Source: Molanna angustata
Taxonomy: Eukaryota; Arthropoda; Insecta; Trichoptera; Molannidae
DNA length: 64,000 nt
NCBI GenBank assembly: GCA_963576475.1
Contig: OY754979.1
Coordinates: 27,726,034 to 27,790,033, forward strand
Direction: 5' to 3'
Shown: piece by piece, positions 11,836-24,066 of the stretch
Layout of the letters: each line of letters begins with the position of its first letter
Numbering within the stretch: position 1 is the first letter of the stretch
Program-made: the position numbers and the translations under genes
Notes under the pieces: model-generated
What the model was told of the DNA's origin: nothing
Databases searched by the model: none
The model's input: the letters and a program-made list of their open reading frames with translations, nothing else

Positions 11836-12153
11836 ATTGAATATGAAAATTAAGATGTTTAACAAATCCAATTTCAGAAATTATATATTTCATTAAGAAT
11901 GTGGTTGGGGATTTAACTATATGTAACTACATGATAAAGATAAGAGAAAAGGAAAATCTTTAAAGAACCAACAAAGTACTAAGAATTAATGAATCTTGGA
12001 AATACCCAAAAGAATGAGTATGACCTCAATAGGACAACTAATAATGAAATTGTACAAACATCAAATTTAACTGTGAAAATATTTGGTACTTTCAATATTA
12101 TGACATGTATTATAACTGCTAAAAAAATGAAAACAAAAAAAAAATTTACCAAC

Positions 12154-12820
12154 CTTTGTCAGAGTTTGAATTTCCTTGTAGCGCTTTTATCGGTGGGGCC
12201 ATTCCAAACGCTGCTTTGGGAATGATTGCGGCGCCTTTATTTTTTTCGAACAATGCTTTTCTTTCTCTCATTGACATCAAAGCTGGGTCCGTATTTCTCG
12301 GACTGGGAGCATTTTCGAATATGGCGGCCTTTGACATAACGTTTACTCCGGGTGAGCTGTTCAAATTTTCCGCCATTCTTCTGTCCCGCGCGATGGGCGA
12401 GCTCCGATTGGACGACGAAGCACTGTTTGCCGAGCGCAGCGATCTCGGCGTTCGGCTAAGTTCGGGTGTCGAACATGCAGATTCCTTCCGCGAAGAGATG
12501 TCGTTTATATTGTTTTCGCATTTTCCGTTCGTTAACAAATCTTCGACACTGGATTCGTAATTACTATCACTGACACTGTTTTCTTTTTCATTATCACCAC
12601 TTTCCACGTCACTTTTTGGAGGGGGAGGCGCTTTGTGTTTTTTGATCGACGGCTTCTTTGTAATATTATTTCTCGGCGAGCGAGAGGGTGATGTGACAGA
12701 TACTGTCGCCGCCATGTTGGACACTGGGGTTGGTTTGTCGCCCTGTTGGTGATTGGACGATGAAAAATCATAAACGAGCCGCGATTGGCTGACGGACACA
12801 CGCTTGAAGCCCTTGGATTC
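12154..12820 (-). CDS. anln: Anillin-like protein, internal exon (Ser/Pro-rich N-terminal region)
   Basis: This open exon of about 222 codons begins after a good acceptor (pyrimidine-rich tract, then TTCGTAG) at 12820; the frame has a stop immediately upstream, so it is internal rather than a first exon. It ends with AAAG/GT at 12154 in phase 1. The peptide is disordered and rich in Ser, Pro and Lys, with a KAPPPPKSD proline stretch and, near the end, MRERKALFEKNKG followed by IPKAAFGMAPP. Together with the next exon this fits anillin, the scaffold that links actin, myosin II, septins and RhoA at the cytokinetic ring. The family assignment comes from remembered similarity, mainly the coiled motif ending LRNRFNK in the next exon, compared with LRGRFDK in vertebrate anillin. 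A GTAAAT donor six bases further on would break the frame into the next exon. No first coding exon was identified to the right. Confidence 0.66.
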
Positions 12821-14219
12821 CTACGAATGTGCGGGATATGACAACAACGGGTAGTATAAAAACGTGCTATTATTTACAAATACGCGACGATTCTAATATT
12901 TTTTTATTCACCGATAGTACTACTATAAATATCTAATATACTATCAATATCTGATACACCAATATAAGTATACTGACATCGAAAGCGACAACAAGAAGAA
13001 GGAACGTTAGTAATTCAACAAAGAGGTCGACAACATCTGTATCCTTGTAAATATTACCATTTTAGTGACGTAAGTTTCTTGAATATCTAAGAATTGGTTT
13101 TACTCGTGTTTGGCTTAGTAAATTACAAAGCATATTAATTAAAAATACAAATTGGAAAAAAATGTTAAATATTAAGTATGTACCTACTAAATAATAATAG
13201 AAATGCTTGGATAAAAAACATTGTCCACCTATCGTTTAAATTAATTCCAGTTAGGTACCTTTCGTTAATAAGACTAGTCATTAACACGCATCTACCTACA
13301 ATTTAATGTTTTTAATGCATAAAAATATATGCATTTAAATATCATGTTGTAGTAATTACTAATTATCCCCTACCGTGCACACCACACCCTCATAAGTCAT
13401 AATATATTAAATTATAATATTATTATTTTATTGGTGTTATATAACTTGAATAGATACATCAATTTATTATTGTTACTGCCCGCATACTGTTAAATATTAA
13501 GAAGGGATATATTCACAGCGACAGGTTTGAATTATATCAAATAATAACAATGTACATAATATAATAATAGTCTCCTAAGACCACAAATAAACAGTTAAAT
13601 ACAATAAATATGACTATTCTGACGAAACGCGTCGATAATAAATTAAATTTAATAGAACAAAAACCAAGTATTTTTAATATATCTACAAATAAATATGAAA
13701 TTATTATAGAAAGAAACAAGAAAACAGTGGAGTTTTGCATCTTTATTAAAAACGACTTGGCTCGTGTTTATTCACAGTTTCTCAATGCATGAGGGGAGGG
13801 GATCATTGTGGGTTCGACTTTTTTACTTATATTCATCCTTTGAGACATACTCACTAATTTAGATAAAACTTTTTGCTAAACAATCTGAAAATGGTCAACG
13901 ATTGTTTCAAGAAGCAAATAAATATTATTATGAATTTACCTTAGATTATATACATTATAATTCTATGGAATTTACCATGAAATTTCACCAAGAATTGTCC
14001 GTTAAGATAAATAAAGTGAAATATGTACATAAATAAGAAAATAGCTAAATTCAATGATAATAATATTCAAAATAATCTGCTATCAATAATTGTGTATTGG
14101 TGCATTAATGACATGCAATTTTTGACATTTAAGAGTACATTTTTTAAATTCATTTTAAATACATATATATTCAATTTTGGAACATTCGTTCGTTCCGTAT
14201 TCAAACATTCGTTTCGGAT
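12821..14219. other. Putative intron or upstream region of the anillin-like gene
   Basis: This lies upstream of the anillin-like exon acceptor. No first exon or initiator Met exon could be recognised, and no repeat of known type was seen. Confidence 0.4.
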
Positions 14220-14386
14220 CAGCCCCCCTAGACAAATGCCATTTAAGCTAAGCGTTATATCGCTAAGCGATAGTAAATGTATAGAATTGGTGGCTATGAC
14301 ATCACGTGACAGCCACCAATTTCATACATTTCTATCGCTTAGCGATATAACGCTTATCTTTAATGACATGTTGTCTAGGGGGGCTG
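14220..14386. mobile_element. Fold-back MITE, CAGCCCCCCTAGACA family (copy 2, both ends intact)
   Basis: The ends are CAGCCCCCCTAGACA and its complement TGTCTAGGGGGGCTG, each followed by ATG/CATTTA-like subterminal sequence. The arms (AAGCGTTATATCGCTAAGCG and its complement) differ from copy 1, but the apex again carries CACGTGAC. It is therefore a different internal stem between the same termini. Confidence 0.85.
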
Positions 14387-14619
14387 TCCGTTGACATTTA
14401 CGAAATTCCGCAATCAAAGTGTCATTATGGCAATATTGTCAAGAAGATAAAATTAAACAATTATAATGGAAATAATGGTCTCTAAATGACTACTCTTGAA
14501 ACTGTAATCTAAAACACGATCTTGTAATAGTAAGGTGACCAAACTTTAAATTGGACGATGTGGGAATTGGGCAAAAACAGACAAACGTATGAATATCATG
14601 AAGGAATGAGGCAGACACA

Positions 14620-14995
14620 AGAGAGTAAAAAATATGGATATACCATACCATCACGCCATTTCCCTATTTGGGGTAGGCAGAGAGAACCGAACGCCAGACT
14701 CCTCTCTCTTGACACACATTCCTCGCTTCATTCACGTCCATACATTGTCTCATACACGCTCTTCTATTATTCTTACTTCTAACATCACCACCTTTCAAAA
14801 TCCCATTTATGTGATCGTGCCAACTTTTTCTTGGCCGACCTCTACTTTTCGTTCCTCTTTTATCAGCCTTGTACACTTTTTTGTCAGACGGTCATCACTC
14901 ATTCTTTCTATGTGGCCGAACCACCTTAGGGAATTTATTTTCATCTTACTTACGATATTTCTTTCAATCATACATTCTCGTCTAATAATAAATAT
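14620..14995 (-). pseudogene. LINE ORF2 C-terminus and 3' tail, frameshifted
   Basis: Reading the minus strand from 14995, one frame gives LRWFGHIERMSDDRLTKK. A shift then leads into VYKADKRG, GRPRKSWHDHINGIL and a terminal RACMRQCMDVNEARN to VWRSVLSAYPK segment ending at 14664. These are the usual C-terminal motifs of lepidopteran endonuclease-reverse transcriptase ORFs. The GGTATGGTATATCC 3' tail follows. It is a 5'-truncated, frameshifted dead copy. Confidence 0.75.
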
Positions 14996-15052
14996 GGATA
15001 TTATTTTTTAAAATGTTTATAAATATGGATATTATTTTTTAAAGTGTTTATA
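14985..15052. repeat. 27-bp tandem duplication
   Basis: AAATATGGATATTATTTTTT is repeated twice with near-identical flanks. Confidence 0.7.
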
Positions 15053-15402
15053 TTGAAATTTCTAAAGGAATAATTAAGTATTTAATGTAAATTTCAAAAA
15101 TGTACAATGAAAGGAGTAGATCGAGAAAAGGATATAAACGACTATAAAATAAATGATGAATAATAAACTGAATGTAGTTTTTCGACCAAAAATACTTGAT
15201 GGAATTCCATTTTTATTATTTTTGCATTATTTAGGTACATTTCACTGTAAATATAATTTTGACTAGACTCGTTTCGTGCAATGAACATTTTCAAGTAGTG
15301 TTAAAAAGCTGACGCGTGTATTTCTCTCTGCCTTTTCGCGAGGAAATTGCGCGTTTTTTTTTCTAAAATATGCGATAAGCGATTGAGAACAATTAATAAC
15401 TA

Positions 15403-15574
15403 GGCTCCCTGGGTCAAATTGAAAACGCTATTCGTTATCGCCAAGCGATATTTTTTGTATAGGATTTGACGTTTGTTGTAGAAACGGACAACAAACGTCA
15501 AATCCCTTACAAAAAAATAGCGGTTGGGGATAACCACAATAACGAACTGCGTTTTCAATTTGACTCCGGGGTTT
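15403..15574. mobile_element. Fold-back MITE, CCCCCAAGTCAAATTG family (copy 2, diverged)
   Basis: It shares GTCAAATTGAAAACGC ends and the GGATTTGACGTTTGTTGT stem with 11657-11835. It differs at many sites, and its arms are mutually imperfect, so it is an older copy. Confidence 0.75.
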
Positions 15575-16254
15575 GGTCATCTACTTTGTATACAAAAAAA
15601 AAGTTCCATAGATAATTCATATATTAATATGTTCGTAATCAAAATTAAAATTGGGAGCACATATAGAAGCCATCAGGCAATTATCGGAAACGGGATATTT
15701 TTTTTACCAATGTCAATGTTTTAATTGTTGATTTTACTTGTTTATAAGGGACATACACAAGTTAACCAAACTTGATTTGTCTTGCGTAGGTACGTGAAAA
15801 TTATCTTTAGCCTTAAAAGTAAAAAAAAAAGATCGTCCCGAGGGATTTTCTTTGAATTTCGAATACCTGAACACGGTTTGAATAAATAATGAACTGAAAG
15901 GACAGTATAATAATTTAAAAAACGGTTTCCAAAGCGAGGTAAGTATATCTATTCTATAAAATTTATTATAGGTAGAAAAAAAGTGTGCCTGTAGAACATA
16001 AAAACGTCGATGAAGATGTCTGCCGGTATGTCACGTAAGGTAAAGTAGGTAGGTACTCACACAATACACAATGTAGAGATAAATCAAAAACAGAAGCGAA
16101 ACAGGTTTGAACCATGAGTCTATAGATGTATGTTGGTTCGGGAGATAGTCGAGCAAGGTTTGTGTAACTCGGTAAGTAAAATACAATATTAATGTTGATA
16201 TATTTATTAAACACTTGAGTCACCACCCCAATAGGTAATATATTACCATGTAAA

Positions 16255-17142
16255 CAGTGGCGGCTGGTGGCCTTAAATCTTAGAAGGGCTCAAAATGATT
16301 ATTTTAATGAGAAATTAACTTACAACAGAAATCAGAAAGCAGATATGTGACACAAAATTATTTTCGTATACTTATTAAAACTATCAGTGTTTTCCATAAT
16401 TCTTTTGTCTATCGGAAATTAAAACGTGAACCTGATCATTCATGCTATATTTGGTTGGATTTTAATCACTTTTATATTAAAATGCATCTATAAATTATAA
16501 TATAATTTGTGGCAGCTTATAAATTTTCATCATACAAAATTAAAATTTAAACTTCTGCCAACAGCCGCAAGATTGCTTCCTGATTTTACAAATTTTATGT
16601 CTTAAAATTACAATTCTATGGTCTTAAATCAATTTTGTTTTTTTTCTGTAATATTATGGTATTAATTAATTAAATAATAATACTATTTCGGATGATGTAT
16701 AGTTTAAACTATGTAATATTACGATATCAATTCATGTTAGCCATCGCATTTCCATAGACCATCGCAATGTACAACAAAATACGAATGAATGAAAATATAC
16801 CATAATCCTTCGCGGGCACTGCCCCGTTTTGCTCTAAATCGGCATACATTCAGCTTAGTACGGCGAGCTGCGGCGGCAGCGGGCGGTCGCGTGAATTGTA
16901 TGGGTTCTCCGGGCACAAGTCGACTGTGCCCGAGAAATGAAATATTTCATAGAATCTTGCTTGCTTAACAAAGCAGGTAGGTTTAAATACTTTCGCTAGG
17001 TATAATACAGGCATAAGATGGCAAATATTCATTAGAAAAATAATGTATTCTCAAGATTTAATTATATACATTTTTTGGAATCATTTCAACAAAGTGTTTG
17101 GGAGGGCTGAGCCCGAGAGTCCTTTAAGAAGAGCCGCCACTG
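16255..17142. mobile_element. Non-autonomous hAT-type element
   Basis: The terminal inverted repeat CAGTGGCGGCT is at both ends (16255 and, complemented, 17142). An exact 8-bp target duplication CATGTAAA lies immediately outside (16247-16254 and 17143-17150). TIR sequence and 8-bp duplication are diagnostic of the hAT superfamily. The 888-bp interior has no transposase ORF, so movement would depend on a transposase supplied elsewhere. A GC-rich patch lies at about 16850-16930. Confidence 0.9.
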
Positions 17143-17182
17143 CATGTAAATGATACTCAATAGGTTCAATATGAACACAATA

Positions 17183-17558
17183 CCCCCTATTCAGTAACTA
17201 TTGTAACTAAAATAGGAACGTTCTAAAATTGTAGATTTTAGATTTACAGTCTTATTTCAGCGTTATAAAATATCAACTTGGACTAAATGGAATAGGAACG
17301 TATCTATATTGGCCGGAATGTTCTTAAAATGTTCCTGAATTAGACGTATTGTGAATAATTATGAAATTTTCGTCATTTTCATAATTATTCAAAATACGTC
17401 TAATTCAGTAACTTTTTAAGAACGTTCCGGCCAATATGTACATTCCAATTCCATTTAGTCCAAGTTGATATTTTATAACGCTGAAATAAGACCGTAAATC
17501 TAAAATCTACAATTTTAGAACGTTCCTATTTTAGTTACAATAGTTACTGAATAGGGGG
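17183..17558. mobile_element. Long palindromic MITE with CCCCCTATTCAGTAACTA ends
   Basis: The element consists of two arms of about 150-170 bases, with TA at both outer borders (17181-17182 and 17559-17560), consistent with a TA target duplication of Tc1/mariner type. The arms meet at an ATAATTATGAAA...TTTCATAATTAT centre. The left arm has a few substitutions relative to the right. There is no ORF. Confidence 0.85.
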
Positions 17559-17580
17559 TACTGTAGGACTTCAAAAATAA

Positions 17581-17783
17581 ATATAAACACTTCCTTGCAC
17601 CCTGCGCAAGTGGCGAGTTTATTGCCATATGGCAATTTCTTCCAACTAACGAGTGTTTCCAGCCCAGAGAAGCAATATTAGCGTGAGAAATCAATTTTAA
17701 TAATTTCCCGTCCTGCTGGGGATCGAACCTAGGACGCCCGCACAGAAACCAAACGGCTTACCAATTGTGCCACGGCGGTCGAC
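17581..17783 (-). mobile_element. tRNA-derived SINE, family A (copy 2)
   Basis: On the minus strand there is a head CGCCGTGGCACAATTGGTAA (A-box-like) and a GGTTCGATCCCC B box. The body has GCTGGAAACACTCGTTAG, and the end is CCACTTGCGCAGGGTGCAAG. It lies just right of the long palindromic MITE. It is the best-preserved minus-strand member of the family here. Confidence 0.8.
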
Positions 17784-18060
17784 TTTGATAGATTTGTTTT
17801 GTTTTTATTTATTGAAAACAACTAAACATAAAAAAATAAACTGTTCATAACAACATGTTGTATTTTAAAATACGTGGAATGCGCATCTTCAATTTGGATG
17901 CAAAAAATTTCTATAGAAGATATTAAAATGAATATTGTGGGCGGGTTTAATTAAAAATGTCAATAAAACAGATAGCGCTCAACGTTGTACGAACCATAAA
18001 TATCTTCTAACCAACCATATCCATTTGGTGAGGTAAATTGTGTGTATGATAAGTACCAAT

Positions 18061-18335
18061 TTATCTGAATAAAATAATAGAAACATAAAAGAGGGAAAGG
18101 AGAGAGGAGGGGACAAGGATATGATAAGGAGACAAATTTAAGTATTTTGTGTACGGAAATAATTCTTCAGATTTCTTTTGAAAGCGGGAAGTGTTGATGT
18201 GATTCCAAAGTCGGGCTGCTTGTACGGAGAAATATGTGGTGAAAAAGAAAATATTGTGTACTGGCATAATGAGCGTTCTTAAACGAAAAGGCAACCCGTA
18301 TTCTGAGAGAAAGTGAAATTGATTTCGTATTTAAA
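18061..18335 (-). pseudogene. LINE reverse transcriptase C-terminal fragment
   Basis: The minus-strand frame contains FRLRTLIMPVHN then FSVQAARLWNHI, which resembles the end of non-LTR retrotransposon RT ORFs (a conserved segment with A-x-R-L-W-N). It ends a few tens of codons later. No other RT domain is present, so it is a 5'-truncated copy. Confidence 0.5.
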
Positions 18336-18889
18336 CTGGAGTGTTGGGTTGTTCAAGACCCTGCATAGAAGTGTGAAAGTATGTAGGTTCCTAAGCTGCC
18401 TGATTGTCAACCAGCTTCAATGTTTTCGATATTCCGATATGTGGTCAATCTTTTTCAATTAAAAAAATATATCGAACGCATGTATTTTGTAATATCTAAA
18501 GAGTTCTTGATTCGCGTCTAAATAACATACATTAGCGTATCTAATCAAGAAAGTGAGTAATATTGATAGGCATAAAGTTATTTTGACGGATAATGGTAGG
18601 AAATTTTGCGATATTTTTGATGAATGAGGTGTATAATGAAATTTTCTGCTCACTTCAGCTATAATAATCAGTAAGCTTAATAAATAACTGTCTATGGAAA
18701 ACTCTAAAAATAAATATAGGTATAAGGGAAACTTGTCAATACACTACGTTTATTACGAATATAAATTTGATGTAATTTTACAAATGAACAATATAATGTA
18801 ATGAGAGATCACAGAATTCTATAATATAGTAGTTCTGAAATATTGAAATAATATGTAGACGGAATGTCATATACAATATTATGTAAGTA

Positions 18890-19013
18890 TCGCCAAACAT
18901 CTTGATTTTTTTCGTCCAGAAGGACGGTGCATATACGTAATCAAATCAATTAAGCAAAAAAAAAACTGTATGACTGTAAATACACCCACAACATTTTTCA
19001 AGATGTTTGGCGA
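18890..19013. mobile_element. Short MITE with TCGCCAAACATCTTGA termini
   Basis: A 16-bp perfect terminal inverted repeat bounds about 124 bp. A third copy of the same end stands alone at 46695-46711. There is no ORF and no clear target duplication. Confidence 0.65.
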
Positions 19014-20929
19014 TGACTAAACCTACTTCGTTTTTATATTCAACCTATTTAGGTTTAGTGACGCGACGTTCATAATGTTCCATAAAAATACCCGATTTCA
19101 TTACAGCATGAGTCTAGACGTCTACCTTTTGACTTATTGTGCCAGATGTGTAATCAATGGACCTTCCGGTTTGGAGACGTTTATAGCAGACACTATTTTA
19201 TTATTTACGGATAAACTAATCCATTGGTCGAGCATCCAAGGCATAGCAATAAATTTTAAAGAATCTACCTAAGAGCCGCTCCTAATTACCTCCCCCCAAC
19301 ATACAACCCCCATAGTACTTTTATTGCATCGGTAGTCTGTCTCTAGTCTCTACTAGTAGTTGTAAAATTAACCTAATGACGAAGCAGTCAGCTCCGAAAC
19401 CGGTAGTAGAATCTACGTGGTTTACACTATAAGAACATAAGTAAAAATGAATGATTATCGAAAAAGATATTAATCTTTTCTATGAGGAATAAAAGACAGT
19501 TGGATTAAGCAATTAACATCCGCAAGAAAACAACGAAATAAATACATATTCGCAAAATATTGAGTTTAAACAAACGATGTGTTAATATTATTAACTTCGT
19601 GGTACAAAATATTGAAATTAAGCATCTGGAGCTGACTATTTATTATTGGTTAAACTATGTATGTATTTCATCATCTACTATAGCAATCCTCAGTACCTAT
19701 TGCTCATAAACACGCTTTATAGATCAACGCTTTCAATATAATGTAATACCCGCAGCGACAATAAACGACCAGAAATAAAATTAAAGAGACGACACAACAC
19801 AAGTCAGTAGGTATAGAAATGAACGACAACTATTATGTATTGTGACTAAATTGATACTACTGTACGGGCCCCAGCTATGCCACAAAAGAAAACACATAAA
19901 GGTATGTACAACCAAAAAGCATTAAATGAGAGGAAATGTCAAACTCCACAATGGCATGGCATTGCTTCAAAAGTAAAACAACATACGCACTGTAGGTACG
20001 CGTATGGAATTTTGAGATTGATCAACTACATAGATAATAATAATCAAAATTCACGGCTTTTTCGAACAACCTTATGCCAATAAACCCGCCCTTGTACACA
20101 AATTAATTAAATAAATAAACGATTGTACAGAGGGTTGTTTTTCAAACATGTTAGATTACATATATATTTCCACCATAATATTTTGAAACGTAATACACAA
20201 TATAAGTGAACGATCAATTTTACAGAATCATTGAAATCTTTTGAGAGAACTAGGTACCCATAATTCTAACAAGCATATCTCGGAATTGTTAAAAAAATCC
20301 AGGGATGACTCGAGAACGGTCGAATGACATACTTCTTCTTCTTCTTCGTTTCCTCAATGCTGAGGGTCGCGATCTATGGGGCCACCAATGGACAGAACTA
20401 TTAGTCGCATCCAGTCCTCTCTACCCTCCGCAGCTCGCACCGCCGAATAAAAGTGGTTCCCTGTCATCTCCTTAAATTGGTCACACCATCGCACTATGTT
20501 TCATATAGTAAATTCATCATTATGCAAATATATATATCGAGATCCTGACAATCGACCGAGTGACTTAACTTGTGACTACTGATAACGGAAAACACAAGAG
20601 GGGATAACAATCACGAAATACCTACATCACATTTGAACTTAGAATTGATGCAGTTAGAAACACAAAATATTCTAACCAACATAGTTAATTTTCAACGTAG
20701 GACATAGTTAATCAATATCCAAATAATTTCATGTTATATATGAATAGATAATTGAATACAGCAAAAATTTTATGCTAGTCTCTATGTATGTCTCTCGCGA
20801 AGATGATAAATATTAAAATATTTTCATTAAAAAAAAAATTCTCTCAATAATATATAACGCATTTAAAATACAATATATAAAAAAATACTGTTCTCCAATA
20901 TAAAATAATATAATAAACGCTGTCGGTCT
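19014..20929. other. AT-rich gene-less stretch with repeat-like patches
   Basis: A GC-richer block at 19270-19440, including AAACCGGTAGTAGAATCTAC, and a CTT-repeat-led block at 20335-20500 look like 3' ends of dispersed elements. No gene was recognised. Confidence 0.35.
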
Positions 20930-21170
20930 TACTTACCGATAAAAGAGGAACGAAAAGTAGTGATCGGCCAAGGAAAAGTTGCTACGATCATATAAAAGTC
21001 ATTTTGAAAGATGGATAAGTTAGAAGTAATAATAATAGAAGAGCGTGTATGAGACAATTCGTGGACGTGAACGAAGCGAGAAATGTATGTCAAAATATAG
21101 GAATCTGGCGTTCGGTTCTCTCTGCCTACCCCAAATGAAGAAACGTCGTGATGGTATGGTATGGGTGTTA
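20930..21170 (+). pseudogene. LINE 3' end, same family as 14620-14995
   Basis: The plus strand carries decayed versions of the RGRPRK, RRACMRQ, NEARNVCQ and WRSVLSAYP segments. The 3' end with CGTGATGGTATGGTATGGG follows. Stops and indels are present. Confidence 0.65.
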
Positions 21171-22204
21171 CTTACCATTTGAGATTAATCCGACGATTGC
21201 CAAGTTTATTGTACCTACATGGGTGAAACTGCTAAAGCATCGGATAAAGTAAAGTTGCAAATAGTAAGGTCCTATATCAGGACAGTTATGAGACGATTAA
21301 TGAATAGAAAAATATTTTTTGCTACACTGATAATGCAATAAGGTACGTCGAAAAACCAACTACCTATGTATAATACCAAGTAAACAAAACAAAAAGGGCT
21401 TAAAATGTAAATAACAATGAAAGCAACACAAATAGAGGTTTTCATAATCCATTAGGAGACAATAAGTTCTCAGTAGGTTTCTCCTGTGTGACCTGCATCT
21501 CTATTTTGGCCCGTGGCCGACAATGTGTCATGTCACAAAACTGATGAAGAAATTGAAGACCTTTGAATGATGGTTTTTGAAATTGAAGACCTTTGAATGT
21601 TGGTTTTTTTTACATTTCCACACCTGTAACCAAAATATTTGGCTATTCGTTAGGAATTTATTTTCAAATGCAGTAAATCCGTTGCATGCACCTACCTACC
21701 TTTAAAAAAAGGCAAAATTAACTTTGTAAATATTCAAAAATAATGTAAATCAAGATTTTTTTAAATATGTTACAGTACGACAAAACTTGACTATTGTTGC
21801 TGGCTTAAACCTAAATTTTTGAGCTAACCTTAAATAAATTTCTATTGAAGTAACAGTGATTTGCGCTGTAGCAGATAGTTATAGTAAAATAACTTGAACT
21901 CGTCTCGTAAGTGCGCTGATCGAAAATTTGTGTTTTTTTGCTTGGTTGGTATACATATATATGTGCAAACCGCCGCCCTACACTCAAGAAGTTTGGTGGC
22001 ATCTATACCAAGGGGTGAAAAGGCTGGCGGACAATAAAGATAGAATACCTAAGTGAAGAGAGTAGTGCTTGGTACAAACCAATCTTAGGATTGTAACCCA
22101 GAAGAAAAATAGAATTTCACGATCATTTCAAAATAGTTGTACGAGATTATTTAAAATAAAATGTTGCGAATTTGTCTCGCATTTCCTTCCGTCAGAATAT
22201 TGTT

Positions 22205-22465
22205 TACTTGATCATATCAAAATAGCCAAGCAGAAGTGGAGATGGGCAGGACACATATCAAGAATGACCGACAATGGATGGACGAAAAGACTGGTGGAGT
22301 GGAGACCGGGAGGCGACCACCTAAAAGATGGATGGACGATATTAAAAGATTTGTTGGACTACAGTGGATGGAAATCTCACAGGAACGGGAGGAGTGGAGA
22401 AATAGATGGGAGGCCTATGTCCTGCAGTGGGCAAACACAGGCTGATGATGATGATGATGATGGTC
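22205..22465 (+). pseudogene. RTE-like LINE 3' end with GATGAT tail
   Basis: Translated pieces in two plus frames read AKQKWRWAGHISRM, WTKRLVEWRPGG, GRRPPKRWMDDI and WMEISQEREEWRNRWEAYVL, ending QWANTG and a stop. This C-terminal signature, ending in a trinucleotide (GATGAT) tail, is typical of RTE-type elements. A frameshift near 22310 splits the ORF. Confidence 0.7.
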
Positions 22466-23490
22466 ATATCAAAATTTTTCTTGACATTTATTATCCTCTC
22501 ATTCCTTATTTAGACTCGGAATGAGACATGGTCCTTGAATGAACTCCGCACTACATTCGAGGTTTTTGTCGAAAGAATAAGAATTAGATGTCTGAATTAT
22601 AGAGTACAAATCATTTTATTTAAAGGAATTGGATAGAGTGGAAACAAAGTGGATTACTATGATCGCAATTTTAGTGTAAATTGATTTTCGAAAAGAAATA
22701 AAGTACCTCCAAATATTTAGCAGGACACACTATTCAAGTCTAACATCTAAGCAAGAGCGCTCTTGTAGGTACTATTAACACTGTTCTACAGAATAACAAA
22801 CTGTTTTATACTTTCTCGTTCATTCCTCACGCGCGGGCAAATAATCAGTTTGTTAACAAATATCCATATATTAAGCTATTTCTTATGTGAATATAAGGAG
22901 GGAAATGCACCCTAATGTATATACAATAATGGTCACTATAGAAACAATCAATAAAAGTGTACAAAAGTATGGGGAGAGGATCTTGATACTCGTACTATTT
23001 TAGGTAAACAAGAATACAGAGTTATACGCCAATTTGTAAACTGATCTTATAATGAAAAGTGCTTTGATGTGTATGAAGATTCAATTTACAAGTAGGTATG
23101 ATAAGCTGAAGGCACTGCTAGTATGTAATAATAGGCAATAGAGTGCCTTCCGTATTTTTTATTAAATAATATTAATGGTAAACTTATGAAATCGAAGGTT
23201 TAAAGGTATTTTTTTAATAAATCTAGGATAGAGATGATCACAACTGTGGTAGTTGTTAAGTAATTTTTGACTTCAATGAGGAAATTTAGAATCGAGTATA
23301 AAAACGGATAGATACAAATAGGTAACTAGTGAATTTTGTTTTTTTTTTTTAAAGAACGGATTTATTATTCGATTCCTAGCAGAAAATAAATTTGTAAAAA
23401 AATAATAAACACGTCGTACTTTCGGGGCAGAAAACACTCGTTGGAAGTTGGAAGAAAATGTCAGTTGGAAATACACTCGACACTTTATAG
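22466..23490. other. AT-rich gene-less stretch
   Basis: No gene or complete element was recognised. Confidence 0.45.
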
Positions 23491-24066
23491 GGCCGGTATT
23501 ACAGTCTCAGTTTAAGAGCTAAACTCAAGTTTTACAAAAATATAGCGCATTACAGTGTCCGTTTTGGCCTAATCTTCCCTCAAATACGTCACTAAAATGA
23601 CAATTTTTAACTCAACGTTTTTAGCGGATTAAGTACTTAACGGTGAGTCAACTGTAATTTCTCGACTCGTTGCTAGGCAACGCGTGTAGTTTCAGTGTTC
23701 TATCACTAGAGGCGTTAGTTGTATCGACGGTGGCGCCACACAACAAAATAAACTGACAGCCATATTGAAACGAACATGGGCATTTAAAAGCATTATTTTG
23801 GTGAAAAAAATTAAATTTACCATGTTGTATAATAAAACAATAGTATTTCAAGTCGTAGCGTCCCGTTTTGTAGTTCGTATTATTTGAGGCTATTTAAAAT
23901 TTGACAGATAATAACCACAGAAAAAGTAAAATATGTCTATAATTGAAGATTCAGTAACTGACATGTCATATTGCACTGTAATATGGAAATGGATTCAATC
24001 TCCCCTTAACATTAATCTTGAGTTTAACAAACTCAATGAGTTGAGGGCCGACTGTAATACCGGTCC
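23491..24066. mobile_element. 576-bp MITE with GGCCGGTATTACAGTC / GACTGTAATACCGGTCC ends
   Basis: The termini are inverted repeats and ATAG flanks the element on both sides, consistent with a 4-bp target duplication (or a TA-containing one). The interior includes an RFX X-box palindrome GTTGCTAGGCAAC at 23669-23681. A truncated copy of the right-hand part is at 62811-63121 in the opposite orientation. No complete ORF is present. Confidence 0.75.

Noticed and set aside
12156..12560. A 134-codon plus-strand frame opposite the anillin-like exon
   Set aside because: It is antisense to an exon with proper splice sites and phase; its composition simply mirrors that exon.
14023..14394. A 123-codon plus-strand protein
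   Set aside because: Its second half is the palindromic MITE at 14220-14386, and the first half is AT-rich sequence with no motif.
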